Notes: generated from the letters alone by a model not told the origin. Counted from the first letter of the stretch, positions 8,860 to 18,478 are shown. The stretch is 64,000 nt of DNA from Halobacteriales archaeon QH_7_65_31 (GCA_003021785.1 PXQU01000016.1:398407-462406); one strand, 5' to 3'. Translations and numbers: made by a program.

Positions 8860-8935
8860 CAGAAGCCGGATCGACAGGTACGACACCGGGTCATAAACCC
8901 GGATCGACAGGTACGACACCGGCTGACAGCTTCGG
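8845..8935 (+). repeat. Tandem ~33-bp repeat with hairpins, downstream of the GNAT gene
   Basis: Two full units (8845-8878, 34 bp; 8879-8911, 33 bp) and a partial third (8912-8935) share TACGAYACCGGS at the start, and the full units end in CCGGATCGACAGG. Units one and two each contain an inverted repeat: CCGGCT/AGCCGG in the first and CCGGGT/ACCCGG in the second, with different but self-complementary stems. The first unit includes the stop codon of the GNAT gene. There is no clear T-run, so it may be a processing site, an mRNA-stabilising structure or a weak terminator. Confidence 0.75.
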
Positions 8936-8979
8936 GCCGACCCACCAAGGGTTAAGCGACGGGAGGACAGAGCGGATGT

Positions 8980-10656
8980 ATGTTCGACGACGACGACCTC
9001 GCGACGATCCGCGAGGGGCAGACGGAGTGGCACGAGGAGACCTTCGATCCGACGGTCGAGCGGTTCGGCGAGCGCAAAGAGCAGTTCACGACCGACACCG
9101 GCGGGCGCGAGGTTGACCCGCTGTACACGCCCGCGGATATCGACGATCACGAGTACGAGTCCGACGTCGGCTACCCGGCCGAAGCGCCGTTCACGCGGGG
9201 CGTCTACTCGACGATGTACCGCGGTCGGCTGTGGACGATGCGACAGTACGCCGGGATGGGGACCGCCGAGGAGACCAACGAGCGGTTCCGCTATCTCATC
9301 GACGAAGGCTCGTCGGGGCTGTCGATGGCGTTCGATCTCCCGACGCAGATGGGGTACGACTCCGACGCCGAGATGGCACAGGGCGAAGTCGGCAAGTCGG
9401 GCGTCGCCATCGACTCGCTGGCCGACTTCGAGACCGTCTTCGACGGGATCTCGCTGGACGAGGTCTCGACGTCGATGACGATCAACGCGCCCGCCTCGAT
9501 TCTACTCGCGATGTACATCGCCGTCGGCGACAAGCAGGGCGTACCGAGAGAGGAGCTTCGGGGAACGATCCAGAACGACGTACTGAAGGAGTATATCGCA
9601 CGCAACACCTACATCTTCCCGCCGGAGCCGTCGATGCGGCTCATCACCGATATTTTCGAGTTCTCCGCCGCCGAGATTCCCAACTTCAACACCATCTCGA
9701 TCTCGGGCTACCACATCCGGGAGGCCGGCTCCACGGCCGCACAGGAGATCGCGTTCACCCTCGCTGACGGTATCGAGTACGTCGAGCGGGCCATCGACGC
9801 AGGACAGGATGTAGACGAGTTCGCTCCGCAGCTGAGCTTCTTCTTCGCCTCCTACAACAACATCTTGGAGGAGGTGGCGAAGTTCCGGGCCGCCCGCCGG
9901 ATGTGGTACAAGATCATGGACGAGCGGTTCGACGCCGAGAAGGACGGATCGAAACAGCTGAAGTTCCACACCCAGACCGCGGGATCGACGCTCACCGCCC
10001 AGCAGATCGAGAACAACGTCGTCCGCGTCGGCTATCAGGCGCTCGCGGCGGTGTTGGGCGGCACGCAGTCGCTTCACACCAACGGGAAAGACGAGGCGCT
10101 CTCGCTCCCGACGGAGCAGTCGGTTCGAACCGCGCTTCGGACTCAGCAGATTCTCGCGCACGAGTCGGGCGCGGCAGACACCATCGATCCGCTCGCCGGC
10201 TCCTACTACGTCGAGAGTCTGACCGACGAGATCGAGGCCGAGGCGTTCGACATCATCGACGAGGTGGACGAGCGCGGCGGGATGCAAGACGCCGTCGAGT
10301 CGGGCTGGGTGCAGGGGCAGATTCAGGACGTGGCCTTCGAGCGACAGCGCGAGATCGAGACCGGCGAGCGAACCATCGTCGGCGTCAACGCATATCAGGT
10401 CGACGAGGAGCCGGCGGAGGACATCGAGGAGGTGAGCGACGCGGAACAGCAAGGACAGATCGAGCGCGTCAAACAGCTCCGCGAGGACCGCGACAGCGAG
10501 ACCGTCGAGGAGGCCCTCGACGAGCTTCGTGCCGCGTGCGACTCCGACGAGAACGTGATGCCGTACATCGTCGACGCCGTGAAGGCGTACGCGACGACCG
10601 GCGAGATCGCGAACGCGATGCGTGACGTGTTCGGCGAACACCGCGTCAGCATCTGA
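8980..10656 (+). CDS. mcmA1: Methylmalonyl-CoA mutase large (catalytic) subunit
   Basis: 558 residues, the size of the split archaeal-type catalytic subunit without the C-terminal B12-binding domain, which is encoded elsewhere. It interconverts succinyl-CoA and methylmalonyl-CoA in propionate and branched-chain metabolism. Hallmarks include [30 protein letters not shown], the H-T-Q-T-A-G-S-T-L stretch, and G-G-T-Q-S-L-H-T-N. The related isobutyryl-CoA mutase subunit is an alternative, but the methylmalonyl-CoA epimerase directly downstream favours this assignment. Confidence 0.95.
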   Translation: MFDDDDLATIREGQTEWHEETFDPTVERFGERKEQFTTDTGGREVDPLYTPADIDDHEYESDVGYPAEAPFTRGVYSTMYRGRLWTMRQYAGMGTAEETNERFRYLIDEGSSGLSMAFDLPTQMGYDSDAEMAQGEVGKSGVAIDSLADFETVFDGISLDEVSTSMTINAPASILLAMYIAVGDKQGVPREELRGTIQNDVLKEYIARNTYIFPPEPSMRLITDIFEFSAAEIPNFNTISISGYHIREAGSTAAQEIAFTLADGIEYVERAIDAGQDVDEFAPQLSFFFASYNNILEEVAKFRAARRMWYKIMDERFDAEKDGSKQLKFHTQTAGSTLTAQQIENNVVRVGYQALAAVLGGTQSLHTNGKDEALSLPTEQSVRTALRTQQILAHESGAADTIDPLAGSYYVESLTDEIEAEAFDIIDEVDERGGMQDAVESGWVQGQIQDVAFERQREIETGERTIVGVNAYQVDEEPAEDIEEVSDAEQQGQIERVKQLREDRDSETVEEALDELRAACDSDENVMPYIVDAVKAYATTGEIANAMRDVFGEHRVSI

Positions 10657-10711
10657 GCGCGCGCGTCTGACGGAGCGGAAACGTGTTAGTGGTCCCGGTC
10701 GTCCGATCCGT

Positions 10712-11098
10712 ATGCATCTCGATCACGCCGGTATCGCGACGACCGATCTGGAATCGCTCCTGTTCTGCTTCGAGGACCTGCTGAACGCCGAGATCGCCCA
10801 CGAGGAGCTACTCGACGGGATGCGAATCACCTTCCTCGACATCGGGGGTGACTACCTCGAACTCATCGAGCCGATCGGGGAGGACGGGACGATTGCGCGG
10901 TATCTCGACCAGAACAGTCCGGGAATTCACCACCTCGCCTTCGCTACGGACGATATCGACGCCGCGCTCGATCGCGCACGGGAGCAGGGTATCGAACTGA
11001 TCGACGAGGAGCCGCGATCGGGCGCGTGGGGACACGACGTGGCGTTCCTCCCTCCGAGTTCCACGGGGGGTATCCTCGTCGAGTTCGTCGAGCACTGA
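10712..11098 (+). CDS. mce: Methylmalonyl-CoA epimerase
   Basis: 128 residues of the glyoxalase/vicinal-oxygen-chelate fold. It interconverts the R and S forms of methylmalonyl-CoA. M-x-L-D-H-A-G-I-A supplies the first metal ligand, D-Y-L-E-L-I-E-P the acidic ligand, and G-I-H-H-L-A-F the second histidine site. The ATG at 10712 gives the family's usual N-terminus; the longer open frame from 10622 overlaps mcmA1. The mutase-epimerase order makes a functional pair, and a GTGTTAGT-like AT-rich patch lies ~28 nt upstream, so it may also have its own promoter. Confidence 0.93.
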   Translation: MHLDHAGIATTDLESLLFCFEDLLNAEIAHEELLDGMRITFLDIGGDYLELIEPIGEDGTIARYLDQNSPGIHHLAFATDDIDAALDRAREQGIELIDEEPRSGAWGHDVAFLPPSSTGGILVEFVEH

Positions 11099-11169
11099 CG
11101 ACGGGTGTGTGGTCGGATATATAGCGCTCCGTAACAAGCGGTTTAACGGAGCCGCGAGACCCCCCATCT

Positions 11170-13302
11170 GTGCAACGACGCACCTTCCTTCGGACGACAG
11201 TGGCGGTGACAGCAGCGGCGACGATACCGACGGCGGCGAACGCGGCGACGGAGACGATCGATCCGATCGTGTTCGACTCGACGGCGAGTCTGCTGGCGGC
11301 CGACGGCTCGCTGCTGACCGACGAGTCGCTCGTCCCGGTGTTCGCCGAACCGACTGCGTTCAACGTCGACGAGGACGACGACGGTGACGCGACCGACTAC
11401 GGAACGACGTCGATCCCGCTCGTCGCGAGCGACGACGGCGTCGTCGGCTTCGGCGCACCGATCGGACAGGACGACACGGACTTCGGCTACGGGAACGAGG
11501 AGTTCCTGCTCAACGTACTGGACGAGGAGACCGACGGCGAGACGGTGCTGTTCGACGAGGGACACGGCCAGTTCTACGATCTCGATTCGTTCTCGGCGTT
11601 CGCCGACTACGCCGAATCGAACGGCTACACCGTCGATGCGACCGACAGCCTCTCAGACGAGCTTTCGAGCGCCGACGCGGCGATCGTCACCTCGCCGTCT
11701 GACGGATTCACGGACGCGGAGCTATCGGCGGTCGAGTCGTTCGTCGGCGACGGCGGCGCGCTGTTGCTGTTCGACCAGTCCGACTTCGGTAACTTCGACG
11801 CGACGGCGAACCTGAACGAGGTCGCATCGGCCGCGGACGCGGGATTCAGCTTCAACGACGATCAGGTGCTCGACCCCGAGAGCAACGCCGGCCCGGAGTT
11901 CGCTCCGACGACGAGTCAGTTCGACGAGAACTTCGACTACTTCGACGAGCGCGAGGGGCTGGGTCTCGAACTCGACCCCGAACAGACGTACGAGGTCGAG
12001 ATCGACCGTGTCACCGACGGTGATACGGTCGACGTGCAGTTCCCGGAGGGACAGACGGAGTCCGTCCGACTGCTCGGGATCGACACGCCGGAGAAGCCGG
12101 CGAATCAGTTCGCCGAGCGACCCGAGGAGTGGCCCGGGATCGAGTCGCTCGAGTATCTCGGACAGCAGGGCGAGGAGGCGACTTCGTTCGCCGAGTCGTT
12201 CTTCGAGGACGCCACGACCGCGACGCTCGCGTTCGACGAGAACGAACCTGTCCGGGACGCGTTCGATCGCGTCCTCGGCTATCTCACCGTCGATGAGACG
12301 CAGTACAACCGCGAGGCGGTCGCGGCCGGTTTCGCTCGCGTCTACGACTCCGGATTCGGGCGTCACGACGAGTTCCTCGAACGCGATCGCGCGGCCCGCG
12401 ACGCCGGGCGGGGTGTGTGGGCAGCCAGCGATCCGGAGAACTCGGCAGAGATACGCAACGAACCGACCGAGTCGCTGTTTTTCCCGTCGGCCGTGCCGAT
12501 CGAGGCCGACGACGGAGAGACCGTGGTGAATGCCGAACAGGCGGCGGGCGGTCAGCCCCTCGTCGCGGTCGACGAACGCGCCCGGATCGGTCTCGTCGGC
12601 TCGCCGTTCATCGACGAGTCGTTCGAGTCGGCGGAGGGGTATCCGGTCAATACGTCCGACTACGGTAACTTCTCCGTGCTCGCGAGTCTCGCCGACAAGC
12701 TCTCGGCGCGCGACGGCACGGCGACCGGGCCGAACAAAGGGAAGGGACACGGCGATCGCGAGCCGTCGACCGAGCTACTCATCGACGGCGGACACGGTCA
12801 GCTCAACGGCCCCGGACTCTCCGCCGAGGACGCGGCGTACTTCGGGCGATTCGTCGAAGGTGTCGGTCTCGGATTCGAGGGGATCAACGACGTGACCGGT
12901 GGGTTCGGCGCGACGCTGCTCGACGAGACACGCGCGTTCATCGTCACCAGCCCCGAATCCGAGTTCACCGACGCAGAGATCGACGCGCTCCGGACGTTCC
13001 GTGACGACGGCGGTGCAGTGCTGTTGCTCGGCGGAGCACACGGGGACGCACGGCGTACGCGGCTGAACGATCTCGCTTCGGCGCTCGGAACGGACCTCCG
13101 CTTTGCCGACGGCGTCGTCACCGACGAGCAGCACAACGTCAACGACGATCCGACCGTGCCGACGACGACCGTCTTCTCCGGCGGAGAGCTGTTCGACGGC
13201 TACCAGTCCGAGGCGAAGTACAAACGCGGGAAGGGGAACAAGAAGAACGGGAGCAAGGGGAACGGAAACGGAAAGCGGAACGCGGAGGAGCGTCACCGCT
13301 GA
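11170..13302 (+). CDS. Secreted nuclease: SNase domain between two DUF4350-like domains
   Basis: 710 residues. A Tat-type signal (M-Q-R-R-T-F-L-R, then an Ala-rich core) ends near residue 26. A staphylococcal-nuclease domain spans about 273-420 and keeps the catalytic set: D-G-D-T, V-R-L-L-G-I-D-T-P-E and D-R-V-L-G-Y. Before it (about 125-245) and after it (about 535-680) are two related domains, each starting with a (D/E)GGHGQ- or DEGHGQ-type strand and containing A-(A/F)-I-V-T-S-P and G-G-A-(L/V)-L-L-(F/L), like the GATase-like DUF4350 fold. The tail is rich in Lys, Asn and Gly, unusual in an acidic haloarchaeal protein. It probably degrades extracellular DNA for nutrition. Confidence 0.85.
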   Translation: MQRRTFLRTTVAVTAAATIPTAANAATETIDPIVFDSTASLLAADGSLLTDESLVPVFAEPTAFNVDEDDDGDATDYGTTSIPLVASDDGVVGFGAPIGQDDTDFGYGNEEFLLNVLDEETDGETVLFDEGHGQFYDLDSFSAFADYAESNGYTVDATDSLSDELSSADAAIVTSPSDGFTDAELSAVESFVGDGGALLLFDQSDFGNFDATANLNEVASAADAGFSFNDDQVLDPESNAGPEFAPTTSQFDENFDYFDEREGLGLELDPEQTYEVEIDRVTDGDTVDVQFPEGQTESVRLLGIDTPEKPANQFAERPEEWPGIESLEYLGQQGEEATSFAESFFEDATTATLAFDENEPVRDAFDRVLGYLTVDETQYNREAVAAGFARVYDSGFGRHDEFLERDRAARDAGRGVWAASDPENSAEIRNEPTESLFFPSAVPIEADDGETVVNAEQAAGGQPLVAVDERARIGLVGSPFIDESFESAEGYPVNTSDYGNFSVLASLADKLSARDGTATGPNKGKGHGDREPSTELLIDGGHGQLNGPGLSAEDAAYFGRFVEGVGLGFEGINDVTGGFGATLLDETRAFIVTSPESEFTDAEIDALRTFRDDGGAVLLLGGAHGDARRTRLNDLASALGTDLRFADGVVTDEQHNVNDDPTVPTTTVFSGGELFDGYQSEAKYKRGKGNKKNGSKGNGNGKRNAEERHR

Positions 13303-13401
13303 AACCGGTACAGACGCGATAGCAAGCGCTGAGACGAACGGAGACGCTCTGGGTACGAAGGCCAGCGTACGCCGGGCGAGCGAAGCGAGCGCGGCGTTTC
13401 A

Positions 13402-13437
13402 CCGAGCCGACCGACGGGAGGCTCGGCTGCGGCTTTT
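13402..13437 (+). terminator. Terminator after the secreted nuclease
   Basis: Stem CCGAGCC/GGCTCGG with an 11-nt loop, followed by CTGCGGC and a TTTTT run at 13433-13437. It lies about 100 bp downstream of the nuclease stop on the plus strand. Confidence 0.6.
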
Positions 13438-13446
13438 TAGTGAAGG

Positions 13447-13492
13447 TTTTTCTCCTGAGTGATGCGCTCCGCGCACCACTCAGGAGAAAAAA
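13447..13492. terminator. Long near-perfect inverted repeat between convergent genes
   Basis: The left arm TTTTTCTCCTGAGTG pairs with CACTCAGGAGAAAAA over 15 bp; after one mismatch the inner TGCGC/GCGCA adds 5 bp around a 3-nt loop. A-runs and T-runs flank the stem on both strands, as expected of a bidirectional terminator. The minus-strand oxidoreductase stop codon begins 3 bp away. Confidence 0.75.
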
Positions 13493-13494
13493 GT

Positions 13495-14130
13495 TCAACC
13501 GAAGTTCTCGACCTTCGCGCCCTCGAAGCTTCCGCCGTGCTCCTCGACCGCCGTCTCGGCCAGTTCGAGGAAGTCGCTGAACCCGTACACGAACAGCTGC
13601 TGATCGGCGAGGACGTCACCGATGGCGTCCCGAAACGCGGGCTCGCCGTTCACGACGTGTACGTCACCCTCCTCGGCAAGCGCGTCAAGCCGGTCGGTGT
13701 GGACCGGCGCGTCGTCCAGATAGACGACGGTCACGTCGTTCCCGTCGCGGACGGCGGCCTCGGCGATCCCGACGGCGGGACCGACGCCCGGCCCGCCGGC
13801 GAGGACGAGCGAATCGGACTCCCCCTCGTAGAAGTCAGAGCCGAACGGGCCGGTGACGGTGACGGCACTGCCGGCGTCGAGCGAGCGGAGATACGCGGAG
13901 AACTCGCCGCCCTCGTCGGGATCGTAGCCGACGGTGAGTTCGAACGTCTCGTCGGTGTCGGGCGAGGAGATAGTGTAGAAGCGGGACTGCTCGTCGCCGT
14001 CGATGATGGTCGAGAGCTTGACGAACTGACCGGGGCGTCCTTCGATCTCGGCGGGCGTATCGAGTGCGATAGCGACAGTGTTCGGGCCGACGTCGCGGAC
14101 GGCACGGACGGTCGTCTCGGTGGGTTCCAT
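13495..14130 (-). CDS. FAD/NAD-binding ferredoxin-reductase-like oxidoreductase
   Basis: 211 residues of the ferredoxin-NADP reductase superfamily. The N-terminal beta-barrel shows P-G-Q-F-V-K-L and R-F-Y-T-I-S-S for FAD binding; the NAD(P) domain shows L-A-G-G-P-G-V-G-P and ends with F-V-Y-G-F. It is shorter than full FNRs (~250 residues) and has no visible Fe-S cluster motif. The ATG at 14130 is chosen because M-E-P-T-E-T-T-V-R-A-V begins the barrel; upstream residues of the open frame are Arg/Ser-rich and unlikely. Divergent from korA, which makes reduced ferredoxin; whether they exchange electrons is not known. Confidence 0.8.
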   Translation of the reverse strand: MEPTETTVRAVRDVGPNTVAIALDTPAEIEGRPGQFVKLSTIIDGDEQSRFYTISSPDTDETFELTVGYDPDEGGEFSAYLRSLDAGSAVTVTGPFGSDFYEGESDSLVLAGGPGVGPAVGIAEAAVRDGNDVTVVYLDDAPVHTDRLDALAEEGDVHVVNGEPAFRDAIGDVLADQQLFVYGFSDFLELAETAVEEHGGSFEGAKVENFG

Positions 14131-14341
14131 ACCGGACGAGAGCAGTGGCCGAGGAAAGGCGCTTTCGGTCAGCGACGAGCAGGGAGCGATGGACGTACGG
14201 ATGGTTCTCTTCGGCAGAACCGATAAAGTCCGCAGAAGAGCGCGAAATTGACGGTGTTCGCGGTTGTTCGGGTAGTTTTGTCCGGCAGCGAGGCGGGTAT
14301 TCAGAAGTCTTAACGTCGGGCAGAGTGAATCGAGACACAGC

Positions 14342-16111
14342 ATGACAGAGGACCTCAACTGGGCCGTCGGCGGAGAGGCCGGCGACGGGATCGACTCTAC
14401 CGGGAAGATCTTCGCTCAGGCGCTCTCGCGAGCGGGACGGCACGTCTTCACCTCGAAGGACTTCGCCTCCCGGATTCGCGGTGGCTACACGGCCTACAAG
14501 GTTCGCACGTCCGTCGACCGCGTCGAGAGCGTCGTCGACCGGCTCGACATTCTCATCGCGCTCACCGAGCGCACCGTCGACGAGAACATGGACGAACTGC
14601 ACGACGGCTCGGTTATCATCTACGACGGCGAACGCTCGATGATGTCCGACTTCGAGGCGCCCGACGAGATGATCGGACTCGACGTGCCGCTGAAGCGGCT
14701 CGCCGAGGAGGCCGGCGGTGCGATCATGCGCAACATCGTCGCGCTCGGTGCTGCGTGTGAGGTGGCCGATTTCCCGATTGAGAACCTCGACGAGTCGCTC
14801 GAAAAGCGGTTCGGAAACAAAGGCGAGTCAATCGTCGCCAACAACAAGGAAGCCGCACGGCTCGGTCAGGAGCACGTTCGATCCGAGTACGACCTCTCGA
14901 CCGACTACGCCCTGGAGACGACCGACAACGACTACGTGCTCCTCAACGGCGACGAGGCGATCGGCATGGGCGCAATCGCCGCCGGCTGTCGCTTCTACGC
15001 CGGCTATCCGATCACCCCCGCGACCGACGTGATGACGTACCTGAAGGGCCGGATCGAACGGTTCGGCGGCAACGTCGTTCAGGCGGAAGACGAGCTGTCA
15101 GCGGTCAACATGGCGCTCGGTGCTGCTCGCGCCGGCGCGCGATCGATGACCGCAACCTCCGGCCCGGGGATCGATCTGATGGCCGAGACGTTCGGGCTCG
15201 TCGCCACCTCGGAGACGCCGCTCGTCATCGCCGACGTGATGCGCTCTGGTCCCTCGACCGGGATGCCGACGAAACAGGAGCAGGGCGATCTGAACATGGC
15301 GCTGTACGGCGGTCACGGTGAGATTCCGCGGTTCGTCCTCGCGCCGTCCAGCATCTCGGAGTGTTTCTGGAAGACCGTCGAGGCGTTCAACCTCGCAGAG
15401 CAGTATCAGACGCCTGTCTACGTCCTCTCGGATCTCGCGATGGCCGTCACCGAGCAGACGTTCCCGCCCGAGGTCTTCGACATGGAGGAGGTCGAAATCG
15501 ACCGCGGGAAGGTCGTCGACGAGGCGTCGATTGAGGAGTGGCAGGACGAGGACGGCCACTTCAAGCCCCACGCGATCACCGACGACGGCATCTCACCGCG
15601 TGTCCTCCCCGGGACGGAGGACGGTGCACACATGAGCACGGGGCTCGAACACGACGAGCTTGGCCGTCGCACCGAGTCCACCGAGATGCGTATCGAGCAG
15701 GTGGACAAGCGGAACCGGAAGGTCGAGACCGCCCGGGAGCGCGAGACGCTCTCGCCGCGTTCGTTCGGCGACGAGGACAGCGACAATCTCGTCGTCTCGT
15801 GGGGGTCCAACGAGGGAGCACTGCGGGAGGCGATCGATCTCTTAGCACAGGACGGCGTCGACATTCGCGTCCTCTCCTTGCCGTATCTGTTCCCGCGGCC
15901 GGATCTCACCGAGACGTTCGAGGCGGCCGACGAGGTCGTCGTCGTGGAGTGTAACGCGACCGGACAGCTGGCCGACGTGCTCGAACACGACACGCTCCAG
16001 CGGGTGCAACGGGTGAACAAGTACAACGGCGTCCGTTTCAAGGCGGACGAGCTGGCCGACGATCTCAGGGAAGCGTTCGACGTCGCCGACGAGGCGGAGG
16101 TGCAAGCATGA
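14342..16111 (+). CDS. korA: 2-oxoacid:ferredoxin oxidoreductase, alpha subunit (probably 2-oxoglutarate, KorA)
   Basis: 589 residues with the gamma domain fused ahead of the alpha domain, as in haloarchaeal enzymes. The gamma part begins W-A-V-G-G-E-A-G-D-G-I; the alpha part begins near residue 200 (N-G-D-E-A-I-G-M-G-A) with Y-P-I-T-P-A-T-D. It oxidises a 2-oxoacid to its CoA ester while reducing ferredoxin, replacing a 2-oxoacid dehydrogenase in the citric acid cycle. Size (589 plus 288) fits Kor better than the larger pyruvate enzyme, but specificity is inferred. A CTTAAC element lies about 32 nt before the ATG. The stop overlaps the korB start. Confidence 0.9.
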   Translation: MTEDLNWAVGGEAGDGIDSTGKIFAQALSRAGRHVFTSKDFASRIRGGYTAYKVRTSVDRVESVVDRLDILIALTERTVDENMDELHDGSVIIYDGERSMMSDFEAPDEMIGLDVPLKRLAEEAGGAIMRNIVALGAACEVADFPIENLDESLEKRFGNKGESIVANNKEAARLGQEHVRSEYDLSTDYALETTDNDYVLLNGDEAIGMGAIAAGCRFYAGYPITPATDVMTYLKGRIERFGGNVVQAEDELSAVNMALGAARAGARSMTATSGPGIDLMAETFGLVATSETPLVIADVMRSGPSTGMPTKQEQGDLNMALYGGHGEIPRFVLAPSSISECFWKTVEAFNLAEQYQTPVYVLSDLAMAVTEQTFPPEVFDMEEVEIDRGKVVDEASIEEWQDEDGHFKPHAITDDGISPRVLPGTEDGAHMSTGLEHDELGRRTESTEMRIEQVDKRNRKVETARERETLSPRSFGDEDSDNLVVSWGSNEGALREAIDLLAQDGVDIRVLSLPYLFPRPDLTETFEAADEVVVVECNATGQLADVLEHDTLQRVQRVNKYNGVRFKADELADDLREAFDVADEAEVQA

Positions 16112-16974
16112 GCTCAGACAACGTCAGATTCGTCGATTTCAAGTCCGACAAGCAACCGACGTGGTGTCCCGGCTGCGGTGACTTCGGGACGATGAACGGG
16201 ATGATGAAGGCGCTGGCCAACACGGGTAGCTCCCCCGACGACACCTTCGTCGTCGCCGGGATCGGCTGTTCCGGCAAGATCGGGACGTATATGCACTCGT
16301 ACGCGCTCCACGGCGTTCACGGGCGCGCGCTCCCGGTCGGCACGGGCGTCAAGATGGCCAACCCCGATCTCGAAGTGATGGTCGCCGGCGGTGACGGTGA
16401 CGGCTACTCGATCGGCGCCGGCCACTTCGTCCACGCCGTCCGACGGAACGTCGATATGACGTACGTCGTGATGGACAACCGCATCTACGGGCTGACGAAG
16501 GGGCAGTTCTCACCTACTTCGCGGGAGGACTTCGAAACCTCGACCTCACCGGACGGGACCCACCAGCAGCCGATCAATCCGCTCGCGCTAGCGATGGCCG
16601 CCGGCGGGAGCTTCATCGCGCAGTCCTTCTCGTCGGACGCACAGCGACACGCCGAGATCGTTCAGGAGGCCGTCGAACACGACGGCTTCGGCTTCGTGAA
16701 CGTGTTCTCGCCGTGTGTCACGTTCAACGACGTGGACACGTACGACTACTTCCGCGACGCGCTTCAGGACGTCGGCGACTCCGATCACGACCCGACCGAC
16801 TACGACGCCGCCAAGGAGAAGATCCTCGATCGCGACACCGAGTATCAGGGCGTCCTCTATCGGGACGAGTCCTCGACGCCGTACAACGAGCTTGAGGGCG
16901 CGACCGAGAACATGGCCGACATCGACGACTCCCCGCCGGAGGAGGCGATGGATCTGGTCCGGGAGTTCTACTGA
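16108..16974 (+). CDS. korB: 2-oxoacid:ferredoxin oxidoreductase, beta subunit (probably KorB)
   Basis: 288 residues. This is the thiamine diphosphate and [4Fe-4S] subunit: W-C-P-G-C-G-D near residue 17 and I-G-C-S-G-K and S-P-C-V-T-F supply the cluster cysteines, and G-G-D-G-D-G-Y-S with N-N-like R-I-Y-G-L-T forms the ThDP/Mg site. The ATG overlaps the korA stop by 4 bp (ATGA), so synthesis is coupled to give the heterodimer. Length is normal for the family. Confidence 0.92.
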   Translation: MSSDNVRFVDFKSDKQPTWCPGCGDFGTMNGMMKALANTGSSPDDTFVVAGIGCSGKIGTYMHSYALHGVHGRALPVGTGVKMANPDLEVMVAGGDGDGYSIGAGHFVHAVRRNVDMTYVVMDNRIYGLTKGQFSPTSREDFETSTSPDGTHQQPINPLALAMAAGGSFIAQSFSSDAQRHAEIVQEAVEHDGFGFVNVFSPCVTFNDVDTYDYFRDALQDVGDSDHDPTDYDAAKEKILDRDTEYQGVLYRDESSTPYNELEGATENMADIDDSPPEEAMDLVREFY

Positions 16975-17056
16975 GGAGTCGTCGGCCCCCACCCACCGAC
17001 CGGAGACCCCGCGTCGAAACCACTGATTTTTCACGAACGGCCCGTTACGAAGTTCC

Positions 17057-18421
17057 ATGTCAGCGGAATCTTACGATGTGGTCGTCGTCGGTGGGGGGAC
17101 GGCGGGCGCGTTCGCAGCCGCAACGGTCGCGCGTGAGGGACTCGATGCCGTCGTTCTCGAGCGGAAATCTCCGGACGATGCCGGTGCTATCGCCTGCGGT
17201 GATGCGATCAAGGGCGCATCCACGTTCCCCGACGTCATCGATCTCGACTATCTCCGCGAGGAGTCGTTCTCCAACGAGAAGATCACGCGAGCGAGATTCC
17301 TCAACCCGCAGGGAGATGACCTCGATGTCGATCTCGACTCGGGGGCGGTGCTCGATCGGAAGCGGTTCGGCGAGGTGCTGCTCGAAGAGGCCGACCGCGC
17401 GGGCGCGGCCATCCACTACGACACCGTCGTCACTGACGTGCGACAGAACGGCGCAGTCCACGGCGTGACCGCCGTCAAGCGGGGAACGCCGAAGAAGTAC
17501 GACGCCGACATCGTCATCGACGCCGCGGGCGCGCTCTCCGTGTTACAGGACAAGGCCAGTCTCGGCGAGGCGACCTTCGACACGAACGTCAACTATCAGC
17601 AGTTCTGCTCGGCGTACCGGGAGATCATCGAGACGAACGATCCCGTCGACTACGAGGACGCCATCGTGTTCAAGCCGACCGCGGAGCTCGGCTATCTGTG
17701 GTACTTCCCCCGGTCTGCCCGCGAGATCAACGTCGGTGTCGGCTTCCAGATGAACAAGTCACCGATGAAGCTGGTGAGCACGCTGCGCGAGGACGTGCGC
17801 CAGCGATCCGAGTTCGACGGGGCGACCGTGCGCGGGAAGCTCGGGGCCGCCCTCCCGACGCGACGGCCCTACGACTCCGGGACTGCGCCGGGCTACATCG
17901 CCGTCGGTGACGCAGCCGCTCACGTGAACCCGTGTACCGGCGGCGGGATCCCCGGTGCTGCGAAGGCCGGCCACTGGGCCGCCGAGGCCGCCATCGAGGC
18001 CATCGGCGAGGAGACGACCGACGAGGAGGCGGCGCTGTGGGAGTACAACCACAAGGTGCAGACGGACTTCGGCGGGCGGTTCGCCGCCATGGACCTGTAC
18101 AATATCTGGGGCGGCGAGTACAACGTCGATCAGATCGTCAACATTATCTCGTCGCTGCCGGGCCAACAGCTGGTCGAGGCCATCGGCTCGAAGGGGACGA
18201 CCTCGATGAGCTTCGGACTGAAGCTGAAGACCGTCCTCAACACGTTCGGCCACTGGGGAACGCTGCTCGAACTCCGCAAGGTGAACCAGATCGCTGCCGA
18301 TCTGCGTGCGGTGTACAAATCGTATCCGACGACCCCCGGCGAGTTCGACGACTGGCAGGCCCGGCGCAACGCCGTCATGGACGAGTTCCACGAACTGACG
18401 GGCGCGGCGCGGAAGTACTGA
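17057..18421 (+). CDS. Geranylgeranyl reductase family flavoprotein (copy 1)
   Basis: 454 residues. The FAD-binding V-V-V-G-G-G-T-A-G is at the N-terminus, I-A-C-G-D-A-I-K-G carries the conserved Cys-Gly pair, Y-L-W-Y-F-P is the family's Y-x-W-x-F-P substrate motif, and I-A-V-G-D-A-A-A-H-V-N-P is the second FAD motif. Members saturate isoprenoid chains of archaeal lipids or menaquinone, usually with reduced ferredoxin as donor. It follows korB by 82 bp; korAB produces reduced ferredoxin. A paralogue at 46286 is closely similar throughout, so the two probably act on different isoprenoids. Confidence 0.88.
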   Translation: MSAESYDVVVVGGGTAGAFAAATVAREGLDAVVLERKSPDDAGAIACGDAIKGASTFPDVIDLDYLREESFSNEKITRARFLNPQGDDLDVDLDSGAVLDRKRFGEVLLEEADRAGAAIHYDTVVTDVRQNGAVHGVTAVKRGTPKKYDADIVIDAAGALSVLQDKASLGEATFDTNVNYQQFCSAYREIIETNDPVDYEDAIVFKPTAELGYLWYFPRSAREINVGVGFQMNKSPMKLVSTLREDVRQRSEFDGATVRGKLGAALPTRRPYDSGTAPGYIAVGDAAAHVNPCTGGGIPGAAKAGHWAAEAAIEAIGEETTDEEAALWEYNHKVQTDFGGRFAAMDLYNIWGGEYNVDQIVNIISSLPGQQLVEAIGSKGTTSMSFGLKLKTVLNTFGHWGTLLELRKVNQIAADLRAVYKSYPTTPGEFDDWQARRNAVMDEFHELTGAARKY

Positions 18422-18478
18422 GCCGTCTCGGGTTCTGCGACCGCAAACGACTTTCCTCCCACCGGCGTCAGGTCGAGT

